This document shows, piece by piece, positions 30,919-39,983 of a stretch of DNA of 57,973 bases. Made by a program: the position numbers and the translations under genes. The first letter of the stretch is position 1, and every line of letters starts with the position of its first letter. The DNA comes from a bacterium (GTDB taxonomy: Bacteria > Sysuimicrobiota > Sysuimicrobiia > Sysuimicrobiales > Segetimicrobiaceae): the NCBI GenBank assembly GCA_035945995.1, contig DASYZR010000135.1, positions 1 through 57,973 of the forward strand, given 5' to 3'. The notes beneath the pieces are model-generated. The model ran no database searches. It had not been told where the DNA came from and was given only the letters and a program-made list of their open reading frames with translations.

Positions 30919-31869
30919 TCAGCAGTCGCGAGATGTCCTTGGGGTGATCTTTGTCGGATCGCAAAGAGTTATAGATCTCCGGGCTGTGCAACGTTCTTTG
31001 ACTACGTTGAGGAACGTTCGCAAGTTTGTCGAAAACATGTCCCCCCTCCATGCGACTGCGACCTCAACGATAGGCCTTGACTCTGGCACGGTCCGGTAAA
31101 CTACCCCGGTCCGTCTAAGATTCTGTAGCGAGGCGGGCACCAAAGCAACACCTATTCCGGCCGCCACCAAGCTTACTATGGTCTGCATCTGATCGGTTTC
31201 TTGTACGACATGTGGTGTGAACCCTGATCGCTGGCAGAGGCGAATGATTTGATCGTAGAGTCCGGGGCCAAGGCGGCGAGGGAAGAGAATGAACGGCTCT
31301 CTCGCGAACAATCGCAACGAGGGTGCTGCGTGAGCGGCAAGCGAATGGTGCTCCTCTAATGCCATAACCAGAGCCTCTCGCAGTACCGGAAGTAGACTCA
31401 GGACATCGCCGTCGATGGGGGGGCGGAGAAACCCAACATCAATACTGCCACTGCGCAGACTCTCAACCTGACGTTCTGTGCTCAATTCGTGCAACGTCAC
31501 CGCCACGTCGGGGAAGCGCGTCCGAAACGCTTGGAGGATATCTGGAAGAATACTAAAGGTCGCGGCGTTGACGAACCCGATCACTAGCTTACCTGTTTCT
31601 CCGCGGCCGGCTCGCTGTGCAGCCAGCACAGCCCGATCCACGTGATCCATGATCTGTCGTGCTTCGTCCAGAAAGATCCGCCCAGCATCGGTTAACTCGA
31701 CCCGCCGCTTGGTGCGAAAAAGCAGTTGGGCCCCAACCATTTCTTCAAGGCGGCGGATTTGTAGGCTCAACGGAGGCTGAGCGATGTTCAAGCGCTTCGC
31801 CGCGTGACCGAAATGCAATTCCTCGGCGACGGCGATGAAATATCGAAGATGGCGCAAGTTTACGCTCAC
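30919..31869 (-). CDS. LysR-family transcriptional regulator (CatR/BenM-like)
   Basis: A 316-residue LysR-type regulator: N-terminal winged helix MSVNLRHLRYFIAVAEELHF ... NIAQPPLSLQIRRLEEMVG, linker helix, then the periplasmic-binding-like effector domain (GKLVIGFVNAATFSILPDIL, SIDVGFLRPPIDGDVL). The closest flavour is the catechol/benzoate regulators. It reads divergently from operon A, with an ATAC-N7-GTAT box in the shared 121-bp gap, so it most likely activates that operon on binding a catabolic intermediate. The start is GTG at 31869. Confidence 0.88.
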   Translation of the reverse strand: MSVNLRHLRYFIAVAEELHFGHAAKRLNIAQPPLSLQIRRLEEMVGAQLLFRTKRRVELTDAGRIFLDEARQIMDHVDRAVLAAQRAGRGETGKLVIGFVNAATFSILPDILQAFRTRFPDVAVTLHELSTERQVESLRSGSIDVGFLRPPIDGDVLSLLPVLREALVMALEEHHSLAAHAAPSLRLFAREPFILFPRRLGPGLYDQIIRLCQRSGFTPHVVQETDQMQTIVSLVAAGIGVALVPASLQNLRRTGVVYRTVPESRPIVEVAVAWRGDMFSTNLRTFLNVVKERCTARRSITLCDPTKITPRTSRDC

Positions 31870-31873
31870 ATTG

Positions 31874-31923
31874 ATACCAAGATGGTATTAATCACAATAA
31901 CAATTATATTGGACTTCTATAAT
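31874..31923 (+). promoter_or_regulatory. Divergent LysR-controlled promoter region of operon A
   Basis: ATACC-AAGAT-GGTAT (31874-31888) fits both T-N11-A and the ATAC-N7-GTAT box of BenM/CatM regulators. For operon A a TATAAT lies at 31918-31923 with only a weak -35 (CAATAA, 31895-31900), as expected for an activator-dependent promoter. For the LysR gene a minus-strand TATAAT lies at 31908-31903, so the box would fall just downstream of its start and allow self-repression. Confidence 0.6.
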
Positions 31924-31990
31924 CTCGATTCCTACTGTGATGTCGTAGGGTATTAGCTCCCGCACGAGCGCAGGCGCCGCGGAGGGGGAA

Positions 31991-32233
31991 TTGGCGAAAA
32001 CACCGATCGTACTCGATCAGTCGTTGTTCCGAGAAGATCCAGAGGTCGAACTAATCGCCTGGCTTGCGGAGGATGAGACTGTGGTTGAAGCCGACCAGGC
32101 CATCGCTCAGATCTCGACGGCGAAGGTCATCGTTGAGATTGCGTCCCCGACCGCAGGGCAGCTCAGGCGCCTGCGGCAGCCTCATGACCTCATCCACGCA
32201 GGCGAAGTCATCGGGGTGATCGAGCATGACTGA
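31991..32233 (+). CDS. Free-standing lipoyl-domain carrier protein (operon A)
   Basis: An 80-residue protein that is nothing but a lipoyl/biotinyl-like barrel. The turn is STAKVIVEI with K45 as the attachment residue; the second half has SPTAGQLRRLRQPHDLIHAGEVIGVIE. In normal 2-oxoacid dehydrogenases this domain is the N-terminus of E2. Here it is a separate gene directly before E1 alpha, and the only E2 in the window (56993) lacks it. The TTG at 31991 follows GGAGGGGG. Lipoylation is expected over biotinylation, since no AMKM motif is present. Its stop overlaps E1 alpha by 8 bp. Confidence 0.85.
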   Translation: MAKTPIVLDQSLFREDPEVELIAWLAEDETVVEADQAIAQISTAKVIVEIASPTAGQLRRLRQPHDLIHAGEVIGVIEHD

Positions 32234-33224
32234 TACTGATCGAATGAACCGGTCGCTGTGGCTTCAGCTTTATGGATCCCAAGCGCTGCGGTTGATGATG
32301 TCGATTCGCGAACTTGAAGGACGTCTCGGCGAGTACTCCAAGCGGGGATACATTCGCGGGACGACACATCCTTCCGTCGGCATGGAGGCAGTTGCAGTGG
32401 GGATTAGCCTCCAACTGGAACGCGAGGACAAAATCACGAGCACTCACCGCGGTCATGCGCACTGCCTCGCGAAAGGCGCCGATCCAGAGCGAATGCTGGC
32501 TGAACTCTTTGGACGGTCCACGGGATATTCCGAGGGCAAGGGTGGGTCCATGCACCTCGCCGTGCGAGAGCTTGGGATCCTGGGGACGAACGGCATCGTG
32601 GGCGCCAGCATCGGTCTCGCGACGGGCGCCGCCCTTGCTGCTCAGCAGACCCGGGCGCCATGGATCGCTGTCGCGTACTTTGGCGAAGGCGGCATCAATC
32701 AAGGGATCTTTCACGAGTCGCTCAACCTCGCAGCCATCTGGAAATTGCCCTGTGTCTATGTGTGCGAAAACAATCACTTTGCCCAATCATCGCGGGTCGA
32801 AGAGATGGCAAGCGTGCCTGATCTGACGGTGAGGGCAGTGGCATACGGGATTCCCGGCACGAACGTTGATGGTATGGATGTCTATGCGGTCTGGAGCGGC
32901 GTGCGCCCGGCCATCCTTCGAGCGCGCAAGGGCGAAGGGCCGGCTCTCATTGTGGCCGACACGTATCGATTCCTAGGGCATCATGCGGGCGATACTGAGA
33001 TCTACCGGACAAACGAGGAGCGCGAGGCATGGCGGGTGCGTGATCCGATTAGCCGCCTCGAAGGGGAACTACTCGACGGTGGCGTCCTGACGGACCACCA
33101 CCTCGCGGAGTTGCGGGATGATGTGGCACGGATGGTTGCGCGAGCGGAGAAAACTGCTCTTGCGGCGCCCGTCCCGCCTCCGAGCGCGGCCTACACGCAG
33201 GTGTATGGGGGTTTCTACGGATGA
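32226..33224 (+). CDS. 2-oxoacid dehydrogenase E1 component, alpha subunit (operon A)
   Basis: This 332-residue ThDP-dependent subunit is close to the AcoA/PdhA type. The ThDP/Mg motif runs from FGEGGINQG (residues 152-160) to CENN (180-183). STHRGHAHCLAKG (72-84) and EGKGGSMHLA are typical active-site elements. The motif reads GEG where the family has GDG, with Glu in place of the Mg-binding Asp. With E1 beta it decarboxylates a 2-oxoacid and transfers the acyl group to the lipoyl carrier. The ATG overlaps the lipoyl gene's end, and the stop overlaps E1 beta (ATGA). The substrate is uncertain: pyruvate, acetoin or branched. Confidence 0.9.
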   Translation: MTDTDRMNRSLWLQLYGSQALRLMMSIRELEGRLGEYSKRGYIRGTTHPSVGMEAVAVGISLQLEREDKITSTHRGHAHCLAKGADPERMLAELFGRSTGYSEGKGGSMHLAVRELGILGTNGIVGASIGLATGAALAAQQTRAPWIAVAYFGEGGINQGIFHESLNLAAIWKLPCVYVCENNHFAQSSRVEEMASVPDLTVRAVAYGIPGTNVDGMDVYAVWSGVRPAILRARKGEGPALIVADTYRFLGHHAGDTEIYRTNEEREAWRVRDPISRLEGELLDGGVLTDHHLAELRDDVARMVARAEKTALAAPVPPPSAAYTQVYGGFYG

Positions 33225-34249
33225 GTGAAATGACGTTGTGGCGGGCCCTCAACGACGGGCTGCGCTCGGCCATGGCGGAGGACGCTCGGGTCTTTATCAT
33301 GGGGGAGGAGTTGACCCGTTGGGGCGCAGGTGGTGGCATCCACGGCGTCACGCGTGGCCTGTTGGCCGAGTTTGGCCCCGGGCGGGTTCGGGACACGCCA
33401 ATCAGTGAGGAGGGCATCCTCGCTGCCGGCGTAGGGGCGGCGTTGTGCGGGTGTCGTCCCGTGGTCGAGATCATGTACTCAGATTTCTCACTACTCGGCT
33501 TCGATCCGATCGTCAATCAAGCCGCCAAGATCCGCTACAAATTTGGCGGTCAGTTTGACGTCCCGCTCGTCATTCGAAGCAATACGGGCTGGGGCGCTGG
33601 CAAGGCCGCGCAGCACACGCAATCGCTTGAGACCCTCTTTGCGCATATTCCCGGTCTTGAGGTCGTCCTGCCCTCGACTCCGCACGACGCCCGTGGGCTC
33701 CTGCGGTCCTCCATCCTCAGTCCCAACCCGACGATCTTTCTAGAACACAAGAACTTGTATAATGTCCGCGGCCTTGTGGACGACACCCCCGTTCCCTTGG
33801 GCGTAGGGCGGGTTGCTCGGAAGGGCCGGGATGTCACGATCGTGGCGACCCAATTAATGCTACATCGCAGCATCGCCGTTGCCGACCGCCTCGCTGCTGA
33901 TGGGATCGACATCGAGATTGTTGATCCGCGAACCTTGTATCCGCTCGATCTCGATACGATCGTGACGTCCGTCCGCCACACTCGCCGCGTTCTCGTCTGT
34001 CACGAAGCCCCGGTCCTCTACGGGTTCGGGGCGGAGATTGCGTCGAGCATTACGGAGGCATGCTGGCGGGAGCTCGACGTTCCGGTGCGGCGACTCGGAG
34101 GCGCCAGGACGCCGATGCCCTACGCCGCCGAGCTCGAAGATGAGGTCATCCCATCAGAGGCGCGGATTGAGGCAGCGGTGCGCGGCCTGGTGACTGGCAA
34201 CCGGGCTCGAGCGGAGGATAGTGGAGTGAAGACCTTCGACAAGGATTGA
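33221..34249 (+). CDS. 2-oxoacid dehydrogenase E1 component, beta subunit (operon A)
   Basis: A 342-residue transketolase-like beta subunit. RDTPISEEGILAAGVGAAL contains E63, which activates the ThDP aminopyrimidine; SDFSLLGFDPIVNQAAKIRYKFGG and KAAQHTQSLETLFAHIPGL (H132) complete the active site, and a C-terminal transketolase-type domain (EIVDPRTLYPLDLDTI) follows. It forms an alpha2beta2 tetramer with the preceding gene. The same gene order recurs at 44861-47101. Confidence 0.9.
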   Translation: MSEMTLWRALNDGLRSAMAEDARVFIMGEELTRWGAGGGIHGVTRGLLAEFGPGRVRDTPISEEGILAAGVGAALCGCRPVVEIMYSDFSLLGFDPIVNQAAKIRYKFGGQFDVPLVIRSNTGWGAGKAAQHTQSLETLFAHIPGLEVVLPSTPHDARGLLRSSILSPNPTIFLEHKNLYNVRGLVDDTPVPLGVGRVARKGRDVTIVATQLMLHRSIAVADRLAADGIDIEIVDPRTLYPLDLDTIVTSVRHTRRVLVCHEAPVLYGFGAEIASSITEACWRELDVPVRRLGGARTPMPYAAELEDEVIPSEARIEAAVRGLVTGNRARAEDSGVKTFDKD

Positions 34250-34263
34250 AATTGGGGGGGACC

Positions 34264-35868
34264 ATGCGAAATCCCGTGCACGTGCTCGGGTTTATCGTAG
34301 CGATATGCGGATGGTTAGCATCTGCCGCGATCGAACCTTTGCCCGCCAGCAGCGATGTCCGTTCCCCAATTGTAATCATGCAAGACATGTCACCGGTCAT
34401 CACCTATGATCCTGGCCGGTTCTTCGAGTTCGTCTCCGCTCCTATCATCGCCAATACATACGACACGCTCGTGACGTACGAGCGGGAAAACTACACGCGA
34501 GAAGTCCCTCGACTGGCGGAGCAGTGGACCGTGTCAAGGAACGGCCGAGTCTACACGTTTCGGCTGAAGCGTGGCGTGCAATTCGCCAGCGGGAATGAAG
34601 TAACGGCGAATGATGTGGTGTGGTCGTTTCAGCGGCTCAAGAACCTAAAGGACAACCCGTCGTTCCTGGCCGATTCCATCGCGGTCATCGACGCTCCGGA
34701 CAAGTATACTGTTGCGATCAACCTAAGGACACCCGACATTACGTTCTTGTCCCGGCTCACCGCTCCGCAGTTCAGTGTGCTCGACAGCAAGACCGTGGCA
34801 GCCCACGGAGGGACCGATGGTTCAGATGCCGCGAAGGGCGATACGGCCACGCCGTGGTTAAACGCGCATTCCGCCGGGAGTGGGCCCTGGATGCTCACCA
34901 GCTACAGCCCGTATCAGCGGGCCGTGCTCGAGCCGAATCCGCACTACGCGCGTGGGACTGTCTACGGGGGGAATGTGATCTTTCTGCATGCGAAGGAGCC
35001 GGCGGCGAGATTGCTTGCGTTTCGATCGCGGCGAGCTCAGATCGCGCTGGGGTTGCCGATTCAGCAGGCCATCGAGCTGAAGCGATTGAACGGCGTTCAC
35101 ATCCTCGCCGGGAAGTCGTTCAACGCGATCTACGTCGGGATGACAACCAAACCAGAGATATCCCGTCCCCTGAGTGACCCGCGCGTGCGGACGGCGGTCC
35201 GATACGCGGTGGATGAGGATGGTATCGTGGACGGTATGCTGCAGGGGCAATCGGAAAAGCCGGCGACGCCCATTCCTGTGGGCATCCTTGGATCAGATCA
35301 GATCTTCAACGACCGCATACGGATCCGCCGCGACATCGCAAAGGCAAAAGAGTTGTTGCGGGCCGCAGGTTACCCAACCGGCTTCGCAGTGACCATGAGC
35401 TATCCTGGCGGTACAGTGGACTACGGGGTCTCATACGACGCGCTAGCCCCCAAAATCGCCGCGGACTTGAGCGAGGCGGGCATTTCGGTCAAGCTCGACC
35501 CCGGGACTCGGCCGAAGGTTCTCGCCGCTTATCGCGCGGGCAGCCTCCCGATGGTCCTGTTCATCCTCGGGCTCGACTATATCGGGCCCAGCGAACCCGC
35601 GGAATTTGTCGGCCCAGGCGGGGCAGTCGCCCGCCGCCTGGGGTTCGAAGACCCGCAGCTGCACCAGTTGATTGCCGGAGCATTTGACACCATCAGCAAA
35701 GCGAAGTTTGTCGAATCATACCGCGAAATTATCCAACGGGAGTTGGCGAACGGTCCGTTCGCCGTGGTCGCGCAACCCAAATTGCTGATCCCGGTGTGGG
35801 ATGTGATTCAGGGAGACCGCTTCTCAGCCATCGCGTCCGTCGATCTGACTGGCGTGGCTGTCAAGTAG
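34264..35868 (+). CDS. ABC transporter substrate-binding protein, family 5 (peptide/nickel/opine type)
   Basis: At 534 residues the protein has a signal peptide (hydrophobic run in VLGFIVAICGWLASAA) and an SBP_bac_5 fold: ANTYDTLVTYE, PRLAEQWTVSRNGRVYTFRLKRGVQFASG, DVVWSFQRLKN, and LSDPRVRTAVRYAVD. It would capture a peptide, opine or similar compound outside the membrane for the two following permeases. The start at 34264 is close behind a G-run RBS; ATG 34246 overlaps the E1 beta stop and is an alternative. Confidence 0.87.
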   Translation: MRNPVHVLGFIVAICGWLASAAIEPLPASSDVRSPIVIMQDMSPVITYDPGRFFEFVSAPIIANTYDTLVTYERENYTREVPRLAEQWTVSRNGRVYTFRLKRGVQFASGNEVTANDVVWSFQRLKNLKDNPSFLADSIAVIDAPDKYTVAINLRTPDITFLSRLTAPQFSVLDSKTVAAHGGTDGSDAAKGDTATPWLNAHSAGSGPWMLTSYSPYQRAVLEPNPHYARGTVYGGNVIFLHAKEPAARLLAFRSRRAQIALGLPIQQAIELKRLNGVHILAGKSFNAIYVGMTTKPEISRPLSDPRVRTAVRYAVDEDGIVDGMLQGQSEKPATPIPVGILGSDQIFNDRIRIRRDIAKAKELLRAAGYPTGFAVTMSYPGGTVDYGVSYDALAPKIAADLSEAGISVKLDPGTRPKVLAAYRAGSLPMVLFILGLDYIGPSEPAEFVGPGGAVARRLGFEDPQLHQLIAGAFDTISKAKFVESYREIIQRELANGPFAVVAQPKLLIPVWDVIQGDRFSAIASVDLTGVAVK

Positions 35869-35933
35869 CAACTACAGCCGAATGTTAAAGCTGACGAGGC
35901 TCCAATCGGCGCCGAATTGAAGACAGCGGACAC

Positions 35934-36944
35934 ATGGCGCGGTTCATAGCGAAGAGACTGCTCGCATTTCCAGTTCTTCTCTTGGGCATCACGGTACTAA
36001 CCTTTCTGGTCTCTCACCTGACACCGATCGATCCGGTGGTCGCCAACCTCGGAGATGTGGCCGTCACAAATCCGCAAATCGTCGCCGCCTACCGGGCGCG
36101 CTGGGGTCTCGATCGACCTCTTATCGTTCAATACGGCGTCTACGTGACACACTTGATGCGTGGCGAGTTCGGCGTATCGTTGACATCCCGACGTTTCGTC
36201 GCCGACGATCTTAAGGAGTATTTCCCTGCGACACTGGAGCTCGCCACGGCGGCGATCATCGTAGCGGCCAGCATCGGTGGGGTTCTGGCGATCCTTGGAA
36301 CGCTTGCCGGCAGTCGCGGCGTTCGAGTGATCGATCTCCTCGCGTTGGTTCAGGTCAGCATCCCGATCTTCTGGCTCGGGCTTGTCGTGTTGGCCCTCGT
36401 TAACCTCTACCTTCCGGCCATTCCGACCCTGGGGCAGTTGGATCCGGGTCTGGTGCCGCCACCTCATGTGACCGGGCTGGTGCTGGTCGATGCCGGTCTG
36501 TCAGGGAACTGGGGCGTGTTCAGTAATGCACTCGCTCATCTCTTCATTCCCGCGCTGGTGCTGGCCAGTTACTGGATCGGCGTAATCGCGATCCTTCTAC
36601 GCGGGAATCTAGCCGACGCACTGTCGGCCGACTACGTGCGGACCGCACGCGGGAAGGGATTGCCGCCACACGCGATCGTGCTACGCCACGCACTGCGGAA
36701 TGCGGTGTTCCCGGTCTTGACGATCCTGGGCGTTCTGTATGGTCAACTGTTGGGCGGGGCAGTCCTCACTGAGTCGATCTTTTCCTGGCCTGGGTTGGGA
36801 TTCTATGCTTTCCAGGCCGCCACCAACATCGATTTCCCTGGGATCATGGGTGTCACGCTCATCGTGGCCGGTAGCTTTGCCTCGGTGAACCTGTTGGTGG
36901 ATCTGTCCTACGCTCTCCTCGATCCTCGGATCCGTTTCGAATGA
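35934..36944 (+). CDS. ABC transporter permease, DppB-like
   Basis: A 336-residue inner-membrane permease with six segments: N-terminal RFIAKRLLAFPVLLLGITVLTFLVSHL, and the cytoplasmic EAA-type loop YVRTARGKGLPPHAIVLRHALRNAVFPV, which contacts the ATPase. Partner of the family 5 binding protein and the DppC-like gene, whose ATG overlaps its stop. No cognate ATP-binding genes (DppD/F type) are found in the window. Confidence 0.88.
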   Translation: MARFIAKRLLAFPVLLLGITVLTFLVSHLTPIDPVVANLGDVAVTNPQIVAAYRARWGLDRPLIVQYGVYVTHLMRGEFGVSLTSRRFVADDLKEYFPATLELATAAIIVAASIGGVLAILGTLAGSRGVRVIDLLALVQVSIPIFWLGLVVLALVNLYLPAIPTLGQLDPGLVPPPHVTGLVLVDAGLSGNWGVFSNALAHLFIPALVLASYWIGVIAILLRGNLADALSADYVRTARGKGLPPHAIVLRHALRNAVFPVLTILGVLYGQLLGGAVLTESIFSWPGLGFYAFQAATNIDFPGIMGVTLIVAGSFASVNLLVDLSYALLDPRIRFE

Positions 36945-37843
36945 CGGGCGCAAGATTGGGACGAGTCGCCACACAACGGCCCTCAGACGGTGCCCGGATG
37001 AGCGTGCTGCTCCGATTGACGGGACTGAGTGTGTTCCTGGGGAACGGGTATCTGGCGGTGGGCATAACGCTGTCAGTGCTTGCGCTTGTGGTTGCTGCGG
37101 CCGGTTCCTCGTTCGTCCACCACTCTCCGTATGCACAGGATCTGACCAAAGTGCTGAAGGCGCCGGCGCGCGACCATCCCTTTGGGACAGACGAGTTGGG
37201 GAGAGACGTGCTGAGCCGCGTTCTATACGGGGGAAGACTTACGCTTGGTGCCGGGGTTGTCGTCGTCGTTTGCGCGTTTCTGATCGGCTCGACGGTGGGC
37301 GCGCTCAGCGGATATATCGGCGGCGGCGTCGACGACATCGTCATGCGGTTCACCGATTTGATCTTGAGCTTTCCATCCATAGTCTTGGCAATGGCGATCG
37401 CCGCCGGGCTCGGGCCGAGCGTTGCCCACGCGATCTTATCGCTGACCGTGGTATGGTGGCCGGTCTATGCCCGAGTCACCCGCGGAGAGGTACTTCGCAC
37501 GCGGAGTCTTGACTATGTCGAAGCGAGCAGAGCGTTGGGCGCGCGCGACGGCCGAATCTTAACGCGGACCGTCCTCCCAAATATCATGGTTGTTCCGGTC
37601 AGTCTAATCCCCTTGGACCTCGGCCGCGTCCTGAGTAACCTGGCCGGCTTGTCATTCCTCGGACTGGGCGCGCGGCCTCCGGCCGCCGAGTGGGGAGCGA
37701 TGCTCAACGAGGCCCGAATCGCCCCCACCGAGTGGTGGCTCAGTCTCTTTCCGGGAATAGCCCTAACCTTCAGCATTCTGGGGTTCAACATGCTCGGCGT
37801 CGGACTTCGCCGCCGGAACTTGTCGCGATTGACCCTAAGTTGA
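36941..37843 (+). CDS. ABC transporter permease, DppC-like
   Basis: This 300-residue second permease has the DppC hallmarks: HPFGTDELGRDVLSRVLYGGR, the EAA loop YVEASRALGARDGRILTRTVLPNI, and LSFLGLGARPPAAEWGAMLNE. The start at 36941 overlaps the DppB-like stop (ATGA); a start at 36998 would remove a non-family N-terminal stretch of 19 residues and is possible. The ATPase subunits must be supplied from elsewhere. Confidence 0.88.
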   Translation: MTGARLGRVATQRPSDGARMSVLLRLTGLSVFLGNGYLAVGITLSVLALVVAAAGSSFVHHSPYAQDLTKVLKAPARDHPFGTDELGRDVLSRVLYGGRLTLGAGVVVVVCAFLIGSTVGALSGYIGGGVDDIVMRFTDLILSFPSIVLAMAIAAGLGPSVAHAILSLTVVWWPVYARVTRGEVLRTRSLDYVEASRALGARDGRILTRTVLPNIMVVPVSLIPLDLGRVLSNLAGLSFLGLGARPPAAEWGAMLNEARIAPTEWWLSLFPGIALTFSILGFNMLGVGLRRRNLSRLTLS

Positions 37844-37906
37844 TCGTCCACCGAACCCCTGTGGCGAGAGAGACAAGTCCGCCAAGAGCAAGGAGGGATA
37901 GCACAA

Positions 37907-38869
37907 ATGGAATTTCAGCCCGTCGATTCTCTCAAACTCCCACGGTTCGCCGGCATCCCAACGTTCTTTCGCCTGCCCCATATCGAGGATCCGCGGGGTC
38001 TCGACGTGGCCATCTTCGGCGTGCCCTTTGATGGTGGACAAAGCTATCGCACGGGGTCACGGTTCGCCCCGGCGGAGGTTCGCCGGATGTCTGCAGCCGT
38101 AATCAAACCGTTCCATCCCTCCTTCAATGTGAGTCCGTATGATGTCCTTAAGATCGCGGACCTCGGCGACAGTCCGATCAATCCTCTCGACCCGGCAGTG
38201 TCGAGACAGTTGATCCAAGACACGGTCGCAAAGATTGTGGACGCCGGCGTACTGCCGGTCGCCGTGGGCGGCGACCACTCGATCTCCCTGCCGATCTTGC
38301 GTGCCGCTGCCAAGACTCACGGTCCTTTGGGACTGATTCAGGTGGACTCGCATGTGGATACTGGAGATGAATACTTCGGGAGCAAGTACGGCAACGGAAC
38401 ACCCTTCCGCCGAGCCGTGGAAGAGGGCCTGATCGATCCGCGAAAGTGGGCGCAGATTGGCATCCGTGGTCCTGTGTACGGAGACGAGGAGTTCAGTTTC
38501 ATTCGCGAGCACGGGGTTCGGAGCCTAACCATGGATGAGGTTTCAAGAAATGGGCTCGACTGGGTGGCGCAGCAACTGGTCTGGCTGAAAGACACCAAGT
38601 GTTATGTCACGTTCGACATCGACGCGATCGACATCGCGTTTGCCCCGGCCACGACATCGCCCGTCCCCGGGGGGCTGACAAGCCGTGAAGCACTCGTGTT
38701 GATGAGGCATCTTGTCGACTTTCCATCCATCGTGGGATTTGATCTTGTCGAGGTCCAACCCATGTATGATGTGGCCAGCATCACCTCAATCCTTGCTTCA
38801 CTGCTTATTTTTGAGTTTCTCTGCACTCGGGCCGTCGTTCGTCGTGACGACGGTCGGCGCGTCAGGTGA
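37907..38869 (+). CDS. Ureohydrolase (agmatinase/arginase family)
   Basis: A 320-residue binuclear metal hydrolase that cleaves guanidino compounds to urea and an amine. Metal ligands are visible: H124 (GGDHS), D147/H149/D151 (DSHVD), D237/D239 (FDID). VEVQPMYD near the end is the family motif VE.NP.YD. The usual DPAFAPGTGTPEPGG segment is altered to DIAFAPATTSPVPGG, which borders the substrate pocket, so the substrate may be guanidinobutyrate, guanidinopropionate or another compound. AAGGAGG precedes the ATG. It follows the opine-type permeases, which fits import and deguanidination. Confidence 0.88.
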   Translation: MEFQPVDSLKLPRFAGIPTFFRLPHIEDPRGLDVAIFGVPFDGGQSYRTGSRFAPAEVRRMSAAVIKPFHPSFNVSPYDVLKIADLGDSPINPLDPAVSRQLIQDTVAKIVDAGVLPVAVGGDHSISLPILRAAAKTHGPLGLIQVDSHVDTGDEYFGSKYGNGTPFRRAVEEGLIDPRKWAQIGIRGPVYGDEEFSFIREHGVRSLTMDEVSRNGLDWVAQQLVWLKDTKCYVTFDIDAIDIAFAPATTSPVPGGLTSREALVLMRHLVDFPSIVGFDLVEVQPMYDVASITSILASLLIFEFLCTRAVVRRDDGRRVR

Positions 38870-38940
38870 AAATCCGGCGTCTCGCGCGCGAGGGCGACTG
38901 CTTGCGATGAAAGCTCCACAGAAAGAGGAGGACTGTTAAG

Positions 38941-39840
38941 GTGAAGGAATTCGCTCGTACGGCGACCGACGGGATCATCTACGTCAATGGTCGGTTTTTT
39001 CCGCGTGATCAGGCGGCTATCTCAGTCTTCGATCATGGCCTCTTACACGGCGACGGAGTCTTCGATACCCTTATGGCCTGGAAGGGAGCCATCTTCAAAT
39101 TGGATCAACATCTCGATCGCTTGTTTCGCTCCGCCCGAGCGGTGAAGATTCGGCCCCCGCTGGACAAGGAACGGATTCGGGACGTGATCACGGAAGCAAT
39201 CCGGATGGCCCGACTTGAGAACGTCTACATCAAATGCATTATGACGCGAGGAACCAGCCCGGCCCCATATATGGACCTGTTGCGTTCCGTCCCGAGCCTG
39301 ATCGTCATTGCCGTGCCGTACCCGGAGAAGGCTAACCCGTTCGTGGACAGGCCGGGCGTTCGCGCCACGATCGCATCGATCCGGCGGACCCCGGACGATG
39401 TGTTCGACTCAAGGATCAAGAGCCTGAACTACTTGCCGTTTGCGCTCGCCCGGCTTGAGGCGCTCGAGGCCGGATACGATGAAGCACTCATGCTGGATGT
39501 CGATGGATGCGTATGCGAAGCTCCCGGCTGGAACATTTTCGTGGTCCGCGGAGGCGAGGTGATTACCCCCGGCCGCTCGATCCTCGAGGGGATAACTCGC
39601 GAGACGGTCATTGAGATTTGCAAGAGGCTCTCCATTCCCTGTCGGATAGGCGTGATCACCTCATACGATTGCTGGGTGGCGGACGAGGCGTTTCTCACCA
39701 GTACCGTAGGTGGTTTGCTGCCGCTCAGCGAGGTGGACGGCAGACCGATCGGCACTGGTGAGCCCGGACCGATTTTCCGTGCCATTAGGACGGAGTTTCG
39801 CGCGATGCTGGAGGGAGGAGAGCATTGCACAAAGGTCTGA
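38941..39840 (+). CDS. Class IV PLP aminotransferase (IlvE/D-amino acid type), operon A
   Basis: A 299-residue fold-type IV aminotransferase. IYVNGRFFPRDQAAISVFDHGLLHGDGVF at the N-terminus, the PLP lysine K160 in SRIKSLNYLPFALARLEA, and EAFLTSTVGGLLPLSEVDGR at the C-terminus are conserved features of branched-chain and D-amino acid aminotransferases. The product 2-oxoacid could feed the E1/lipoyl proteins at the head of the operon. The start codon is GTG behind AGAGGAGGA. A paralogue lies at 41126. Confidence 0.88.
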   Translation: MKEFARTATDGIIYVNGRFFPRDQAAISVFDHGLLHGDGVFDTLMAWKGAIFKLDQHLDRLFRSARAVKIRPPLDKERIRDVITEAIRMARLENVYIKCIMTRGTSPAPYMDLLRSVPSLIVIAVPYPEKANPFVDRPGVRATIASIRRTPDDVFDSRIKSLNYLPFALARLEALEAGYDEALMLDVDGCVCEAPGWNIFVVRGGEVITPGRSILEGITRETVIEICKRLSIPCRIGVITSYDCWVADEAFLTSTVGGLLPLSEVDGRPIGTGEPGPIFRAIRTEFRAMLEGGEHCTKV

Positions 39841-39983
39841 GGTGTCGGTGTGCCGGTGAGAACACCCAGTACTGCGATGGTCGTATGTCGCGTGGAGAGT
39901 GGCGCTGGCTCGGAAGCGAGACCATGGCCAGACCGGCAGCATAAGAACGGGCAGTATCGGAACGCAATGCGACTAACAATCCA

